Positions 24,479 through 33,714 of a stretch of DNA of 51,362 nucleotides are shown here, one piece after another. Positions within the stretch are counted from its first letter, which is position 1; each line of letters begins with the position of its first letter. The DNA is from BOKV01 sp049289295 (lineage in GTDB: Bacteria > Pseudomonadota > Alphaproteobacteria > Rhizobiales > Rhizobiaceae). The notes under the pieces are model-generated. The model was not told the origin of the DNA and did not search any database. It saw only the letters and a program-made list of their open reading frames with translations. The position numbers and the translations under genes were made by a program. The stretch spans positions 1 through 51,362 of the forward strand of contig JBATLL010000071.1 in the NCBI GenBank assembly GCA_049289295.1, written 5' to 3'.

Positions 24479-25600
24479 TTACATGCCCAATTCGAAGTAG
24501 GTGTACTTGCCATCAGAACCCTTCTTCCACTCGTACATGACATAGTCAGGACGGGTGATGTCGCCCTTGGAGTCATAGCCGAGATCGCCGATCGCGGTCG
24601 AGAACGGACCCTTTGCCTTTACAGCTTCGGCAACTGCCTGAGGATCGTTCGAACCGGCTGCTGCTGCTGCCTGTGCGATGATCTGGACTGCTGCGTAGGA
24701 GTAGAGGGTGTAGGCTTCAGGCTCGAAACCAGCTGCGCGGAACTTTTCAACGAGTTCCTTGGCCGCTGGGTTGTTGCGTGGATCTGGAGCAAACGTCATC
24801 AGGGTGCCATTGACTGCGTCGCCTGCGATCGAGGCGAGTTCGTTGGACACGATGCCGTCACCCGACATGAAGGTTGCTGTCAGGCCCTGGTCGGCCATCT
24901 GGCGCATGATGAGGCCTGCTTCGGTGTGAAGGCCGCCGAAGTATACAACCGATACGCCTGCTTCCTTCATCTTGGCGACGAGAGCGGAGAAGTCCTTGTC
25001 GCCGGTGTTGACGCCTTCATACATGGCTTCTGTCATGCCGGAGTCGTTCATGGTCTTCTTTGTGAAGTCGGCAAGGCCCTGGCCGTATGGGGTCTTGTCG
25101 TGAACCACTGCAACCTTGGCATCCTTGAAGTTCTTGGCGATGTAGGCGCCAGCAACAAGGCCCTGCTGATCATCACGTCCGCAGGTGCGGAAGGTGTTCC
25201 ACAGGCTACGCTCGGTGAAGGTCGGGTTTGTGGAAGCCGGTGTGATCTGGAACACGCCGTTTTCTGCGTACACTTCGGAGGTGGGGATGGAAACGCCCGA
25301 GTTGAAGTGACCAACCACGAACTTCACGCCATCGGCAACGAACTTGTTGGCAACGGAGATGCCCTGCTTCGGATCGGAAACGTCATCGCCAAACGAAAGA
25401 ACGATCTGTTCGCCGTTAACGCCACCAGCTGCGTTGATGTCCGCAACTGCCTGTTCGGCACCTTTCTGGAGCTGCGCGCCAAAGGCCGCATTTGGTCCAG
25501 TCAGGGGGCCGGCAACGCCGACCATCATTTCAGCCCATGCACTGCCTGCGAATGCCATCATCGCGGAAAATGCTACGGCCGACAAAAATTTATTCTTCAT
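24479..25600 (-). CDS. livJ: Branched-chain amino acid ABC transporter substrate-binding protein
   Basis: This 373-residue type I periplasmic binding protein has a Sec signal peptide ('MKNKFLSAVAFSAMMAFAGSAWA', cleavage after AWA). It shows LivJ-family motifs: 'VGVAGPLTGPNAAFGAQLQKGAEQAVADINAAGGVNGEQIVL' region, 'VVGHFNSGVSIPTSEVYAENGV' and 'VVHDKTPYGQGLADF'. It delivers leucine, isoleucine, valine or related ligands to LivHMGF. The start is fixed by AGGGAGAA and the signal peptide. It lies 128 bases downstream of the DUF6867 gene with a possible hairpin between, so it may also have its own promoter. Confidence 0.95.
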   Translation of the reverse strand: MKNKFLSAVAFSAMMAFAGSAWAEMMVGVAGPLTGPNAAFGAQLQKGAEQAVADINAAGGVNGEQIVLSFGDDVSDPKQGISVANKFVADGVKFVVGHFNSGVSIPTSEVYAENGVFQITPASTNPTFTERSLWNTFRTCGRDDQQGLVAGAYIAKNFKDAKVAVVHDKTPYGQGLADFTKKTMNDSGMTEAMYEGVNTGDKDFSALVAKMKEAGVSVVYFGGLHTEAGLIMRQMADQGLTATFMSGDGIVSNELASIAGDAVNGTLMTFAPDPRNNPAAKELVEKFRAAGFEPEAYTLYSYAAVQIIAQAAAAAGSNDPQAVAEAVKAKGPFSTAIGDLGYDSKGDITRPDYVMYEWKKGSDGKYTYFELGM

Positions 25601-25712
25601 GCGTGTTCTCCCTTCGAGATAGGTGGCTTGATTTTTGACCTCTTGCGGCGCCAACCCCGACCGCATAGGCATTTCATCCTTCCAGCAACATGGCTTTTTC
25701 AAGGTTATGTGC

Positions 25713-25746
25713 TGGTCAGAAATCAATTTCACTTGCGCTCTGACCA
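25713..25746. repeat. Inverted repeat at the 3' end of the DUF6867 gene
   Basis: TGGTCAGA (25713-25720) and TCTGACCA (25739-25746) are perfect eight-base arms separated by 18 bases. It overlaps the DUF6867 stop and sits upstream of livJ. It could be an operator or a weak hairpin; no T-run follows on the minus strand. Confidence 0.4.
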
Positions 25747-26076
25747 AGAAAGCGGCGAAGCTTTCTCGTAGAGCCAGTGGTACTGGCTGACCATCTGGTT
25801 TGTGCGGGTATACTGGAAGCCCAGAAAACCCAGAACCAGAAGGATCACCGTATCCACCGCGTAATACTGCAACGAAAACATCGTGCCTTCAAACAGTGCA
25901 TGATGCACGAAGCGTACTCCAGCACCCAGCAGCAAAATGTAGACGAGAAGCGTGCCGAGCTTGCGCCAGGTTTCAGCGCAGGCTTTTCCAGTCAGCCATG
26001 CGGCGGTGCCGCCAAGCAGGACTGTGATGAAGAGGAACTGCCAGACATTGGCTTCTTCGTAGAGTATCCCGTGCAT
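25729..26076 (-). CDS. DUF6867 small membrane protein in liv operon
   Basis: This 115-residue protein has about three transmembrane segments ('FLFITVLLGGTAAWLTG', 'LGTLLVYILLLGAGVRFV', 'YAVDTVILLVLGFLGFQY'). It matches the DUF6867 type that accompanies branched-chain amino acid transport genes in Hyphomicrobiales. It starts ten bases after the livF stop and lies before livJ. The function is not known; association with the transporter is inferred from conserved context. Confidence 0.8.
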   Translation of the reverse strand: MHGILYEEANVWQFLFITVLLGGTAAWLTGKACAETWRKLGTLLVYILLLGAGVRFVHHALFEGTMFSLQYYAVDTVILLVLGFLGFQYTRTNQMVSQYHWLYEKASPLSWSERK

Positions 26077-26086
26077 AATTTTTACC

Positions 26087-26812
26087 TCAGTGCCTGCCGC
26101 CTTCGAGATAAGCGGCTCGAACGTCTTCGCGCTTGAGCAGTTCCAGTCCCGGTCCGGTCATGGTGATCTGTCCGTTGACCATGACATAACCGCGATGCGC
26201 AAGCTTCAATGCATGGAACGCGTTCTGCTCGACCAGCAGCACGGTGAGATGCTGCTTGGTATTGAGTTCGCGGATGGCATCGAAAATCTGTTTCACGATC
26301 AGTGGCGCCAGTCCCAGCGAAGGCTCATCGAGCAGCAGTAGCTTGGGGCGTCCCATGAGAGCGCGCGCGATTGCAAGCATCTGCTGCTCGCCGCCCGACA
26401 GGGTTCCACCGCGCTGTGTGACGCGTTCCTTCAGGCGGGGAAACAGTTCAAACACGCGCTTGAGATCATCATCGAAGTGGGAATCATCAACAAGGATGGC
26501 TCCCATCTGCAGATTTTCCAGCACGGTCATACGCGGGAAAATACGCCGACCTTCCGGTGACTGTGCAATGCCAAGCCGGATGATTTCATGGGTTGGCAGG
26601 CTGGTAATATCCTTGCCATCGAAAATGATGCGACCCGAACGCGCCTTGGGGCTGCCGCAGATCGTCATGATCGTGGTCGACTTTCCGGCACCGTTGGCGC
26701 CGATAATCGTGACGATCTCGCCCTTGTTGATGTGCAGGTCAACGCCACCAAGGGCCCGGATCGACCCGTAATAGGTTTCGATGCCTTCAACCTTCAGAAA
26801 GGGGTCACTCAT
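26087..26812 (-). CDS. livF: Branched-chain amino acid ABC transporter ATPase LivF
   Basis: This 241-residue ATPase has Walker A 'GANGAGKST', signature 'LSGGEQQMLAIARAL', Walker B 'LLLLDEPSLGLAP' and the H-loop 'VLLVEQNAFHAL'. Sequence and length are typical of LivF. It overlaps the livG stop by four bases. Confidence 0.96.
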   Translation of the reverse strand: MSDPFLKVEGIETYYGSIRALGGVDLHINKGEIVTIIGANGAGKSTTIMTICGSPKARSGRIIFDGKDITSLPTHEIIRLGIAQSPEGRRIFPRMTVLENLQMGAILVDDSHFDDDLKRVFELFPRLKERVTQRGGTLSGGEQQMLAIARALMGRPKLLLLDEPSLGLAPLIVKQIFDAIRELNTKQHLTVLLVEQNAFHALKLAHRGYVMVNGQITMTGPGLELLKREDVRAAYLEGGRH

Positions 26813-28242
26813 GATTTCTTCCCTTTCGCATTACTGCGTGTGCCTTTCGCACCGGACGCTCGCGAGCTGGCGACCTTGCCGGCTGCTGCGCGCTTCGAGA
26901 ATTCGGTCTGGCCGCCCTTTGCGAGTTTCTTCGCCTGCGCGATCCAGTCTTCCCTGCCTATGCGGCCATCGAATTCGAGATAGGCTTCTGCCGCCGTCAC
27001 GTCTGCCTTTTTCCAGGCTGCGATCTGGTCGAAGTGGTAGATGCCGTGGTCGTTGAGCTTCTTTTCGTTGACTTTTCCAATGCCCTTGATGAGCGTCAGA
27101 TTGTCAGCCTTGCCGCCCTTCGGCTTGGCAAGTGCGTTTGAAGTTGCCCCCGGGATCAATGCTGGTGCTTTGGATGCCGGAGCTTTGGCGGCCTTGGCTG
27201 CTGGAGCCTTTGCCGCAGGAGCCTTGGCTGTTGGAGCCTTGGATGCCGGCGCTTTGGCGGATTTGGCGGTGGTTGCTGAAGCCCTGCGCGTTACAGTCTT
27301 TGCTGCCGGTTTTGCTGCCTTGCTCGATTTTCCCCTGGTGCTGCCCGACGCGGAGCTGCGCTTTGAGGCGGGGATTACAGCCGCCAGATCGGCGCGAACT
27401 GCGGGGATGTCGATTTCCGCTTCGTCATCCACGCCGAGATAGGCGGCAATGACCTTGGGATCGCTCTTTACCGATGTCGGATCGCCATCGGAAATTTTCT
27501 GGCCATATTCCAGCACAACGACATGGTCCGAAATTTCCATCACGACCGACATGTCATGCTCGATCAGCAGGATCGATGTGCCGGTTTCGTGCTTGATATC
27601 GAGCAGCAGCTTGTTGAGTGCCGCCGATTCTCGTGGGTTCAGGCCCGCTGCCGGTTCGTCGAGGCACAGAAGTTCCGGCTCGGTGCACATGGCGCGTGCG
27701 ATTTCCAGGCGACGCTGGGCGCCATAGGGAAGGTCACCGGCAGGATCATCGGCGCGCTTGGTAAGATCAGCCCTGTCCAGCCAGTGTTTGGCAAGTTCGA
27801 TGGATCGCGCAGATGCGCCCTTGTACTCGCCCAGTCCCAGCAGGCCCAGAACCGTGAAACCGGATGCCTTCATCAGCTTGTTGTGCTGTGCAACTAGCAG
27901 GTTTTCCAGCACTGTCATGCCCGAGAAGAGGCGGATGTTCTGGAAGGTGCGCGCGACCTTGGCCTTGGCCGTGATCACATAGTCCGGCATCCTTTCCAGC
28001 AGATGGGTGCTGCCGTCCTGGCCCTGGATGGTGATCATGCCTTCGGTCGGCTTGTAAAAGCCGGTGATGCAGTTGAAGACGGTTGTCTTGCCAGCACCGT
28101 TGGGGCCGATCAGGGCGGTGATTTCACCGCGCTTTGCTTCAAAGCTCAGGTCGTTGATCGCGACCAGTCCGCCGAAGCGCATGGTCAGGTGTTCGACCGT
28201 GAGGATCTTGTCGTCAGCTTTCATTGCGGTTGCCACATTCAT
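26809..28242 (-). CDS. livG: LivG ATPase fused to a low-complexity linker and a helix-hairpin-helix-like C-terminal domain
   Basis: Residues about 12-270 are a normal LivG: Walker A 'GPNGAGKT' (46-53), 'LPYGAQRRLEIARAM', Walker B 'LLCLDEPAAGLNP' and H-loop 'ILLIEHDMSVVM'. A normal LivG ends near 260-270; this one goes on to 477. Residues about 290-378 are an Ala/Lys/Pro linker with APAAKAP-type repeats, resembling histone H1-like tails. Residues 380-450 ('LTLIKGIGKVNEKKLNDHGI', then 'YHFDQIAAW', 'DGRIGREDWIAQAKKLA') closely resemble the helix-hairpin-helix tail known at the end of alphaproteobacterial NuoE and some ribosomal L21 proteins. The end is basic and Ser/Gly-rich. It overlaps livF by four bases and abuts livM. 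The start at 28242 has AAGGAGGGG upstream. Confidence 0.93.
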   Translation of the reverse strand: MNVATAMKADDKILTVEHLTMRFGGLVAINDLSFEAKRGEITALIGPNGAGKTTVFNCITGFYKPTEGMITIQGQDGSTHLLERMPDYVITAKAKVARTFQNIRLFSGMTVLENLLVAQHNKLMKASGFTVLGLLGLGEYKGASARSIELAKHWLDRADLTKRADDPAGDLPYGAQRRLEIARAMCTEPELLCLDEPAAGLNPRESAALNKLLLDIKHETGTSILLIEHDMSVVMEISDHVVVLEYGQKISDGDPTSVKSDPKVIAAYLGVDDEAEIDIPAVRADLAAVIPASKRSSASGSTRGKSSKAAKPAAKTVTRRASATTAKSAKAPASKAPTAKAPAAKAPAAKAAKAPASKAPALIPGATSNALAKPKGGKADNLTLIKGIGKVNEKKLNDHGIYHFDQIAAWKKADVTAAEAYLEFDGRIGREDWIAQAKKLAKGGQTEFSKRAAAGKVASSRASGAKGTRSNAKGKKS

Positions 28243-29633
28243 CAGCCATGCCCCTCCTTGGTGAAGGAGCCTGAAACGTCCTTGCGTTCGAACATGAACG
28301 CGGTTGGTGTCCGGTTACCCACGAAGCCGCGCGGCTTCCAGACCATCACTGTTACCATTGCAAGGCCGAAGAGCAGCATGCGGTAGAGTTCAGGCGTGAA
28401 GTCCGGTCCGAAAACCGCCTTGAGGAAGTTGATCTCGCGGAGAATTTCGGTGCCGCCGATCATTACGGCAGCGGCAATCGCGATACCGGTCAGCGATCCC
28501 ATGCCGCCAAGAACGACGATTGCAAGGATCACTGCGGATTCGAGGAAGATGAAGGATTCAGGAGATACGAAGCCCTGGCGTACTGCGAAGAAGGAACCGG
28601 CAAAGCCGCCAAACATCGCGCCGATGGCAAAGGCCGTCAGCTTGGTGTTCGTGGTGTTGATGCCCAGCGAACGGCAGGCAACTTCGTCCTCGCGCAGCGC
28701 TTCCCAGGCCCTGCCGATCGGCATCTGGCGAAGCCGGATGGTGACAAAGGCGGTGAGCAGGGCCAGCAGCAGGATCAGATAATAGAGGAATATCTTGTAG
28801 TAGGCGCCCGAAGCAGCGATGCCCAGCACCTTGGCGATATAGCGATCATCTGAAACGTTGAAGGTGAAGAAACCGAAGAAGGAGGCTTTCTGGATACCGG
28901 AAATGCCGAAGGTTCCCTTCGTCACCGCAGTCCAGTTGATCAGGACGAGGCGGATGATTTCCCCGAAGGCGAGGGTGACAATCGCCAGATAATCGCCGCG
29001 CAGGCGAAGAACCGGGAAGCCGAGGATCACGCCCCAGAAGGCAGACAGGATGCCCGCCATCGGCAGGAGCAGCCAGAATGAAAAGCCGAAATGCTCCGAG
29101 AGCAGAGCGTAGGAATAAGCGCCTACGGCATAGAACGCCACATAGCCCAGATCGAGCAGGCCTGCCAGACCAACCACGATATTGAGACCCCAAGCCAGCA
29201 TCACGTAGATCAGGATCTGGATGCCGAAATTGTCGACCCACTTCAGAGAGCCCTGGAAGCCGACCATGAACACCACGAAAACCGGATAGATGAACAGGGC
29301 GACAATTGCCACGCGGGTCCAGTTGCGGCGCAACCAGGTCTGACCAGTATCACCGGCTGCGGCTGCCGCGGCGTTTCGTGCCCTGGTGTTGGCCGCCAGT
29401 GCCGGGCGCACCCAAGCGACGAGGGCGAAACGCCCTGCAGCGGCGATCATGACAAATATCGAAAGCAGTGCCCAGCGTGGGATAAGGATCAATTCGTTGC
29501 GGATGTTCTGGTCGGTCTTGAGGCCGATGAACATTATGAATAGGCCAAGCGTGATCAGACCGGCAAAAACCGCTTCGCGCATGGCATTGTTGTAGTCCGG
29601 TCCGGACTTCATGTTTTCAGGTTGGTTCGCCAT
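28242..29633 (-). CDS. livM: Branched-chain amino acid ABC transporter permease LivM
   Basis: This 463-residue permease has about 10 hydrophobic segments. The core carries 'MLAWGLNIVVGLAGLLDLGYVAFYAVGAYSYALL' (region), 'LRLRGDYLAIVTLAFGEIIRLVLINW' and the EAA-like loop 'GRAWEALREDEVACRSLGIN'. The N-terminal ~130 residues are longer than in the smallest LivM proteins, adding extra membrane segments, as in other long LivM. The ATG at 29633 is chosen because the upstream codons overlap livH. Its stop overlaps the livG start codon by one base. Confidence 0.95.
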   Translation of the reverse strand: MANQPENMKSGPDYNNAMREAVFAGLITLGLFIMFIGLKTDQNIRNELILIPRWALLSIFVMIAAAGRFALVAWVRPALAANTRARNAAAAAAGDTGQTWLRRNWTRVAIVALFIYPVFVVFMVGFQGSLKWVDNFGIQILIYVMLAWGLNIVVGLAGLLDLGYVAFYAVGAYSYALLSEHFGFSFWLLLPMAGILSAFWGVILGFPVLRLRGDYLAIVTLAFGEIIRLVLINWTAVTKGTFGISGIQKASFFGFFTFNVSDDRYIAKVLGIAASGAYYKIFLYYLILLLALLTAFVTIRLRQMPIGRAWEALREDEVACRSLGINTTNTKLTAFAIGAMFGGFAGSFFAVRQGFVSPESFIFLESAVILAIVVLGGMGSLTGIAIAAAVMIGGTEILREINFLKAVFGPDFTPELYRMLLFGLAMVTVMVWKPRGFVGNRTPTAFMFERKDVSGSFTKEGHG

Positions 29634-29637
29634 GGCG

Positions 29638-30540
29638 TCACACCTTCTCGACTTCGGGCCGGCCAAGAATGCCGGTAGGCTTGAAGATCAGCACCAGGGC
29701 CAGGATGGAGAATGTCGCGACATCCTTGTAGTCAATGGAGAAATAGGCCGACCACAGGGATTCGATGACGCCGATGAGCAGTCCGCCGAGAACCGCACCG
29801 GGCAGGGAGCCGATACCGCCCAGAACAGCGGCCGTGAATGCCTTGACGCCCGGCACGAAGCCATCCGTGAAGACCACAACGCCGTAATACATGAGGAACA
29901 TCGTGCCAGCGACCGCTGCGAGTGCAGCACCCATCACGAAGGTGATGGAGATTGTGCGGTCTACGTCAACGCCGAGCAGCGCCGCCATCTTGCGGTCCTG
30001 TTCGCAGGCGCGCTGCGCACGACCGAGCGGGGTGCGGTTGACGATATACCAGAAGGCGGCGAGCAGAGACGCGGTGATCACGACGATGATGATCTGCTTC
30101 AGCGAGATGGTGATGCCAAAGACGTCATAGATCTGAGTGACCATTGGCGGGATCGGCTTGTTGCGCGGGCCCTGTGTAACCTGGATGAAATTGGAAAGGG
30201 CAATGGACATGCCGATCGCGGTAATCAGTGGCGCGAGCCTGAATGAACCGCGCAACGGGCGGTAGGCGACACGCTCGATCGTCCAGTTCCACAGTCCGCA
30301 CATCAGCATGCCGACGATCATCATCACCAGCAAGGCGACTACGACCGGGATGCCTGCGAAGAATGTCCCCAGGATCAGAAAGGTGATGAGTGCGGCAAAG
30401 CCGCCAAGCATGAAAATATCGCCATGTGCGAAGTTGATCATGCCGATGATGCCATAGACCATCGTGTATCCGATGGCGATCAAGCCGTAGATTGAGCCGA
30501 GCGTCAGCCCGTTCACCATCTGCTGAACAAAATATTCCAT
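29638..30540 (-). CDS. livH: Branched-chain amino acid ABC transporter permease LivH
   Basis: This 300-residue permease has about eight membrane segments. It begins 'MEYFVQQMVNGLTLGSIYGLIAIGYTMVYGIIGMINFAHGDIFMLG' (region), the classic LivH start, and has the loop 'GRAQRACEQDRKMAALLGVDVDRTI'. It is the first gene of the liv operon in transcription order. AGGGGAACAGG precedes the ATG at 30540. Confidence 0.96.
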   Translation of the reverse strand: MEYFVQQMVNGLTLGSIYGLIAIGYTMVYGIIGMINFAHGDIFMLGGFAALITFLILGTFFAGIPVVVALLVMMIVGMLMCGLWNWTIERVAYRPLRGSFRLAPLITAIGMSIALSNFIQVTQGPRNKPIPPMVTQIYDVFGITISLKQIIIVVITASLLAAFWYIVNRTPLGRAQRACEQDRKMAALLGVDVDRTISITFVMGAALAAVAGTMFLMYYGVVVFTDGFVPGVKAFTAAVLGGIGSLPGAVLGGLLIGVIESLWSAYFSIDYKDVATFSILALVLIFKPTGILGRPEVEKV

Positions 30541-30845
30541 AGTCCTGTTCCCCTGGCCCATTTCCGCTGAACGGTTTTGATGTAGTGGGCCTTGTTATTT
30601 TGGGGCTGAACAATAGCGATATTCACCGACAACACAACTGGAAACAGATTGTAGTCGATCTTCTCGCCTGTCCTCCCTGGGGCAGAACGTTAGCACCATT
30701 CATTCGGGACATCTGTGCAAAATGTGGTGGAAACAGTAAAAAATCTGCACAGAATTTTGGCGCACACGGGTCATGGGCGGCAATTGTTGCGTACGTCTGT
30801 CTCCCGAGGCACGTTCCTGCGCCGCATGACGGCTTGCAGGAACAC
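30541..30845. other. Intergenic region between livH and GGDEF-EAL gene
   Basis: No gene is seen in these 305 bases. The region must hold the liv operon promoter (minus strand). It contains a perfect inverted repeat TCTGTGCA / TGCACAGA (30712-30719 and 30746-30753, 26 bases apart), a possible operator. No clear intrinsic terminator for the upstream GGDEF-EAL gene was found. Confidence 0.5.
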
Positions 30846-32366
30846 TCAGCTGACCAGGCGCAATCGTGCTTTCTGGTCGAGCGCTTCATTGCCATGGGCC
30901 GAGCAGAATTCGCGCAAAGTGGCGAGGTCCACAGGTTTGGAAAAGAGATAACCCTGCAATTCATGGCATCCGCTCTTGCGAAGCAGGGTCAACTGGTCTT
31001 CCGTTTCGATTCCTTCAACCGTGACATGCATGCCAAGAGTCTTGCCAAGCTCGATCATATGGGAAACAAGATTGAGCGAGCGACCGGAACTGTTGATCTC
31101 GCTGACGAATGAACGATCAATCTTGATGCGGTCCAGCGGGAAGTCGCGCAGGTAGGACATTGACGAGAAGCCGGTACCGAAATCGTCAAGCGCGATGCGC
31201 ACGCCAATGCCGCGGAACTTGCCGATGATGGTCCTGGTCTTTTCCGGATCGGTTATGAAGACCGATTCGGTGATCTCCAGTTCAAGCCTTTCGGGTTCGA
31301 AGCCGGTCTCATCGAGAATGGCCTGGACCCTCTCGACAAATCCGCGCTGGACGAACTGGATCACGGACACGTTGACGGCAAGCTTGATTGGCTTGAGATC
31401 AAGCATGTCCTGGCAGGCCTGGCGCAGGATAAGTTCGCCCAGGCGCTCGATCATGCCGATTTCCTCGGCGATCGGAATGAAGATGCTGGGGGAAATGGGC
31501 CCGTGTTCGGGATGCAGCCAGCGGACCAGTGCCTCAACGCCCAGAACGCGGTTTTCCTGCTGAGAAATGAGCGGCTGGTACTTGATCGTGAACCTGTTGT
31601 TGAGGATCGCGTCGCGCAGATCATTTTCAAGTGCGCCACGTGAACGGATTTCCTCCGCCATGGATGGGTCAAAGACCTGAAGATTGTTGCGGCCTGCTTC
31701 CTTGGCCTGCAGCAGAGCAAAGTCGGCATGGCGCAGACATTCTGACGCGCTCATGTTGCCGGGTTCTGCAATGGCCCCCCCTATCGATGCGCCGACATAG
31801 ATGGATTTGCCCTTGAACTGGACCGGCTCGGCCATCTTCTCGAAGATGCGCCTGCCGACATATTCAAGATCGCTGCGTCCGGCTACTGACGTGATAATTG
31901 TCGAGAATTCGTCACCTGACAGGCGAGCGACGAAATCGCCGCTGCGCAACACACTTTGTACTCTCTTGCCGAATTCCCTGATGACGGCATCTCCAGCCTC
32001 ATGCCCATAGCTGTCATTGATGTGCTTGAAGCGGTCGAGGTCGAGATACAGGATGCCAGTGCGGGTGCCCTGACGATGGGCCCGGGAAAGTTCCTCGGAA
32101 AGACGCTGATCAAAACTGCGGCGGTTCGCCAGTCCAGTCAGGTCATCGACAAAGGCAAGCCGACTTGCCAGCCGCATGTCCTGAATTGATCGCCACAATA
32201 TGTATGAAACGCTTATGGCAATGAATGTCGTGCAGGCTGCCAGAAGGACGGAGTTCCCGACAAATCCGCCAGCGCTCGCCTTTTCGGTGGTCGTCAGGAA
32301 CGAATAGGCCTGCAGCCACAGGGAGACAAATGCAGCGATGGCGGTGATGACCGCCAGCCGGATCAT
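30846..32366 (-). CDS. Membrane GGDEF-EAL cyclic-di-GMP protein
   Basis: This 506-residue protein has two N-terminal transmembrane segments (about 3-22 and 35-55), a GGDEF domain (about 70-235) and an EAL domain (about 245-495). The GGDEF site reads 'RLSGDEFSTI' (SGDEF, still compatible with diguanylate cyclase activity) and is preceded by 'LDLDRFKHINDSYGHEAGD'. The EAL site reads 'GVEALVRWLHPEHG', with 'NVSVIQF', 'ELEITES' and 'ALDDFGTGFSS', so phosphodiesterase residues look complete. Both activities may therefore be present. The start at 32366 has AGGAAAG upstream; the longer frame begins with TTG. Cyclic-di-GMP often controls adhesion and surface fibres, and an adhesin-like cluster lies 1.7 kb away. 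Confidence 0.93.
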   Translation of the reverse strand: MIRLAVITAIAAFVSLWLQAYSFLTTTEKASAGGFVGNSVLLAACTTFIAISVSYILWRSIQDMRLASRLAFVDDLTGLANRRSFDQRLSEELSRAHRQGTRTGILYLDLDRFKHINDSYGHEAGDAVIREFGKRVQSVLRSGDFVARLSGDEFSTIITSVAGRSDLEYVGRRIFEKMAEPVQFKGKSIYVGASIGGAIAEPGNMSASECLRHADFALLQAKEAGRNNLQVFDPSMAEEIRSRGALENDLRDAILNNRFTIKYQPLISQQENRVLGVEALVRWLHPEHGPISPSIFIPIAEEIGMIERLGELILRQACQDMLDLKPIKLAVNVSVIQFVQRGFVERVQAILDETGFEPERLELEITESVFITDPEKTRTIIGKFRGIGVRIALDDFGTGFSSMSYLRDFPLDRIKIDRSFVSEINSSGRSLNLVSHMIELGKTLGMHVTVEGIETEDQLTLLRKSGCHELQGYLFSKPVDLATLREFCSAHGNEALDQKARLRLVS

Positions 32367-32535
32367 TTTTGGTCTTTCCTGAGAGGATTTGTCAAACAAG
32401 TTTCTGGTCTCCCGATACGATGCTGCATTTGCATAGGCACCAAAATGCAAAAACGGGGACAAGGAGATCGTGACAATTTTAAACAATGGCTGGATTTTTC
32501 AGGTTCCAGCCACTGTTCTGTCGAGAACTGCAAGC

Positions 32536-33714
32536 TCAGGTTGTAATCTGGTTTTCGCTTCGCTTATTCCCAGAACCGGCCAATCTGGAGACACCGAACG
32601 CCAGCGCCAGTCCGGTAACTATTATTGCGGCCGCGAGAAGCGGGCGGTAGGCAAACCAGCCAAGCGCAATTGCCAGCGGACCAAAGATAGCCGTCATGAA
32701 CATTGCGATGAGTGACGTGCCTGAACGCACCATGCGACCAATGAACGGAATAATGTCGCCGATTACCCCCAGGATCGAGAGCATGGTGGCAAAGCCCGCA
32801 AACATCACGCCCAGTCCAAGGGCGCGCAGCAGCCAGGTGAAGGAGACATTCGATTCCTGTTCCTGCTCGAACATTGTTGCTGCCTGCTCGATGCCATTGC
32901 GGGTCAGGAACAGCTTGCGTCCATTCGAGGTTTCATAGGCGACGAGCGCGTTCGCCGATTGCCTGGCGATGATGCTTGCGCTTTCGGCTTTCGCCGCCTT
33001 CCAGCTGATACGCAGATCCCCTACCTGGGGTGCTGTGGCACTGCCTGAAACGATCGTGTTGGCAACCGCTGCCAGATCATATCTCGACAGGGTCGAGCGC
33101 GCTTTGGCAAGGGCTTCTGGAGGCAGCGGGATTTCGGCATCGGAGCCAAAGGACGACAACTGGCTCGAGGAAAGCACGAAAGCGCCCAGATTTGCTTGCG
33201 GCACGGTTACTGTCGAGGCCTCAACCGGCATCGGCGGATTGGCATGGCCGGATGGTTCGCGGAAAGCAGAAGAGTCGATCGGGCGCGCTGACCATTCGCG
33301 GACATAGGTGAAAGTGGTCACGGTTTCCGTGCCCCCGCCAACCTTGTTCCTGGTTTCAGATCGCTGCTCTTCCTTCCACTGGTACATTTCAACGGAGCGG
33401 GAAATCCGGAGCGCACCAGGTGCTGAAACGGCAAACATGTCATCTGATGGCGTCCCATGTGGCTCCAGCTTGCCGGCGACATGCACGAGCTTGCCGTCAT
33501 TGGCAGGGTCGGCAACGTAGGAATCAATGGAGACGACAAGCCCCGCGCCCTCGGTCAGAGCCCTTGCGGTTTTGACGGCGCGTCCTTCATTCACGAACAA
33601 TCCGGCGAACGACGCCAGGACGAGCATGATGCCGATGAATATGCCGCCAACTGATCTCGACATGCGCGTGAACCAGGATGTGTGCGTAGTCTGCGTGAAG
33701 CTGTCACGGCTCAT
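32536..33714 (-). CDS. TMEM43-family membrane protein
   Basis: This 392-residue protein has one N-terminal transmembrane segment (about 20-42), a large extracytoplasmic domain and a cluster of three or four segments at the C-terminus (about 290-385). Family-like motifs are 'KLVHVAGKLEP', 'LRISRSVEMYQWKEEQRSETRNKVGGG' region, 'GDLRISWKAAKAESASIIARQ' and 'LRALGLGVMFAGFATMLSILGVIGDIIPFIG' region. This is the bacterial version of the eukaryotic TMEM43/LUMA protein. The molecular function is unknown. CCGGAGGATCC precedes the start. Confidence 0.88.
   Translation of the reverse strand: MSRDSFTQTTHTSWFTRMSRSVGGIFIGIMLVLASFAGLFVNEGRAVKTARALTEGAGLVVSIDSYVADPANDGKLVHVAGKLEPHGTPSDDMFAVSAPGALRISRSVEMYQWKEEQRSETRNKVGGGTETVTTFTYVREWSARPIDSSAFREPSGHANPPMPVEASTVTVPQANLGAFVLSSSQLSSFGSDAEIPLPPEALAKARSTLSRYDLAAVANTIVSGSATAPQVGDLRISWKAAKAESASIIARQSANALVAYETSNGRKLFLTRNGIEQAATMFEQEQESNVSFTWLLRALGLGVMFAGFATMLSILGVIGDIIPFIGRMVRSGTSLIAMFMTAIFGPLAIALGWFAYRPLLAAAIIVTGLALAFGVSRLAGSGNKRSENQITT

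Noticed and set aside
24926..25771. Long plus-strand frame (281 codons) opposite livJ
   Set aside because: It is antisense to a clear LivJ, has no recognisable motif and is explained by codon bias of the real gene.
27100..27360. Ala/Lys/Pro repeats in livG as a separate histone H1-like gene
   Set aside because: The repeats are in frame with the ATPase, without stop or internal start, so they are a linker in one protein.
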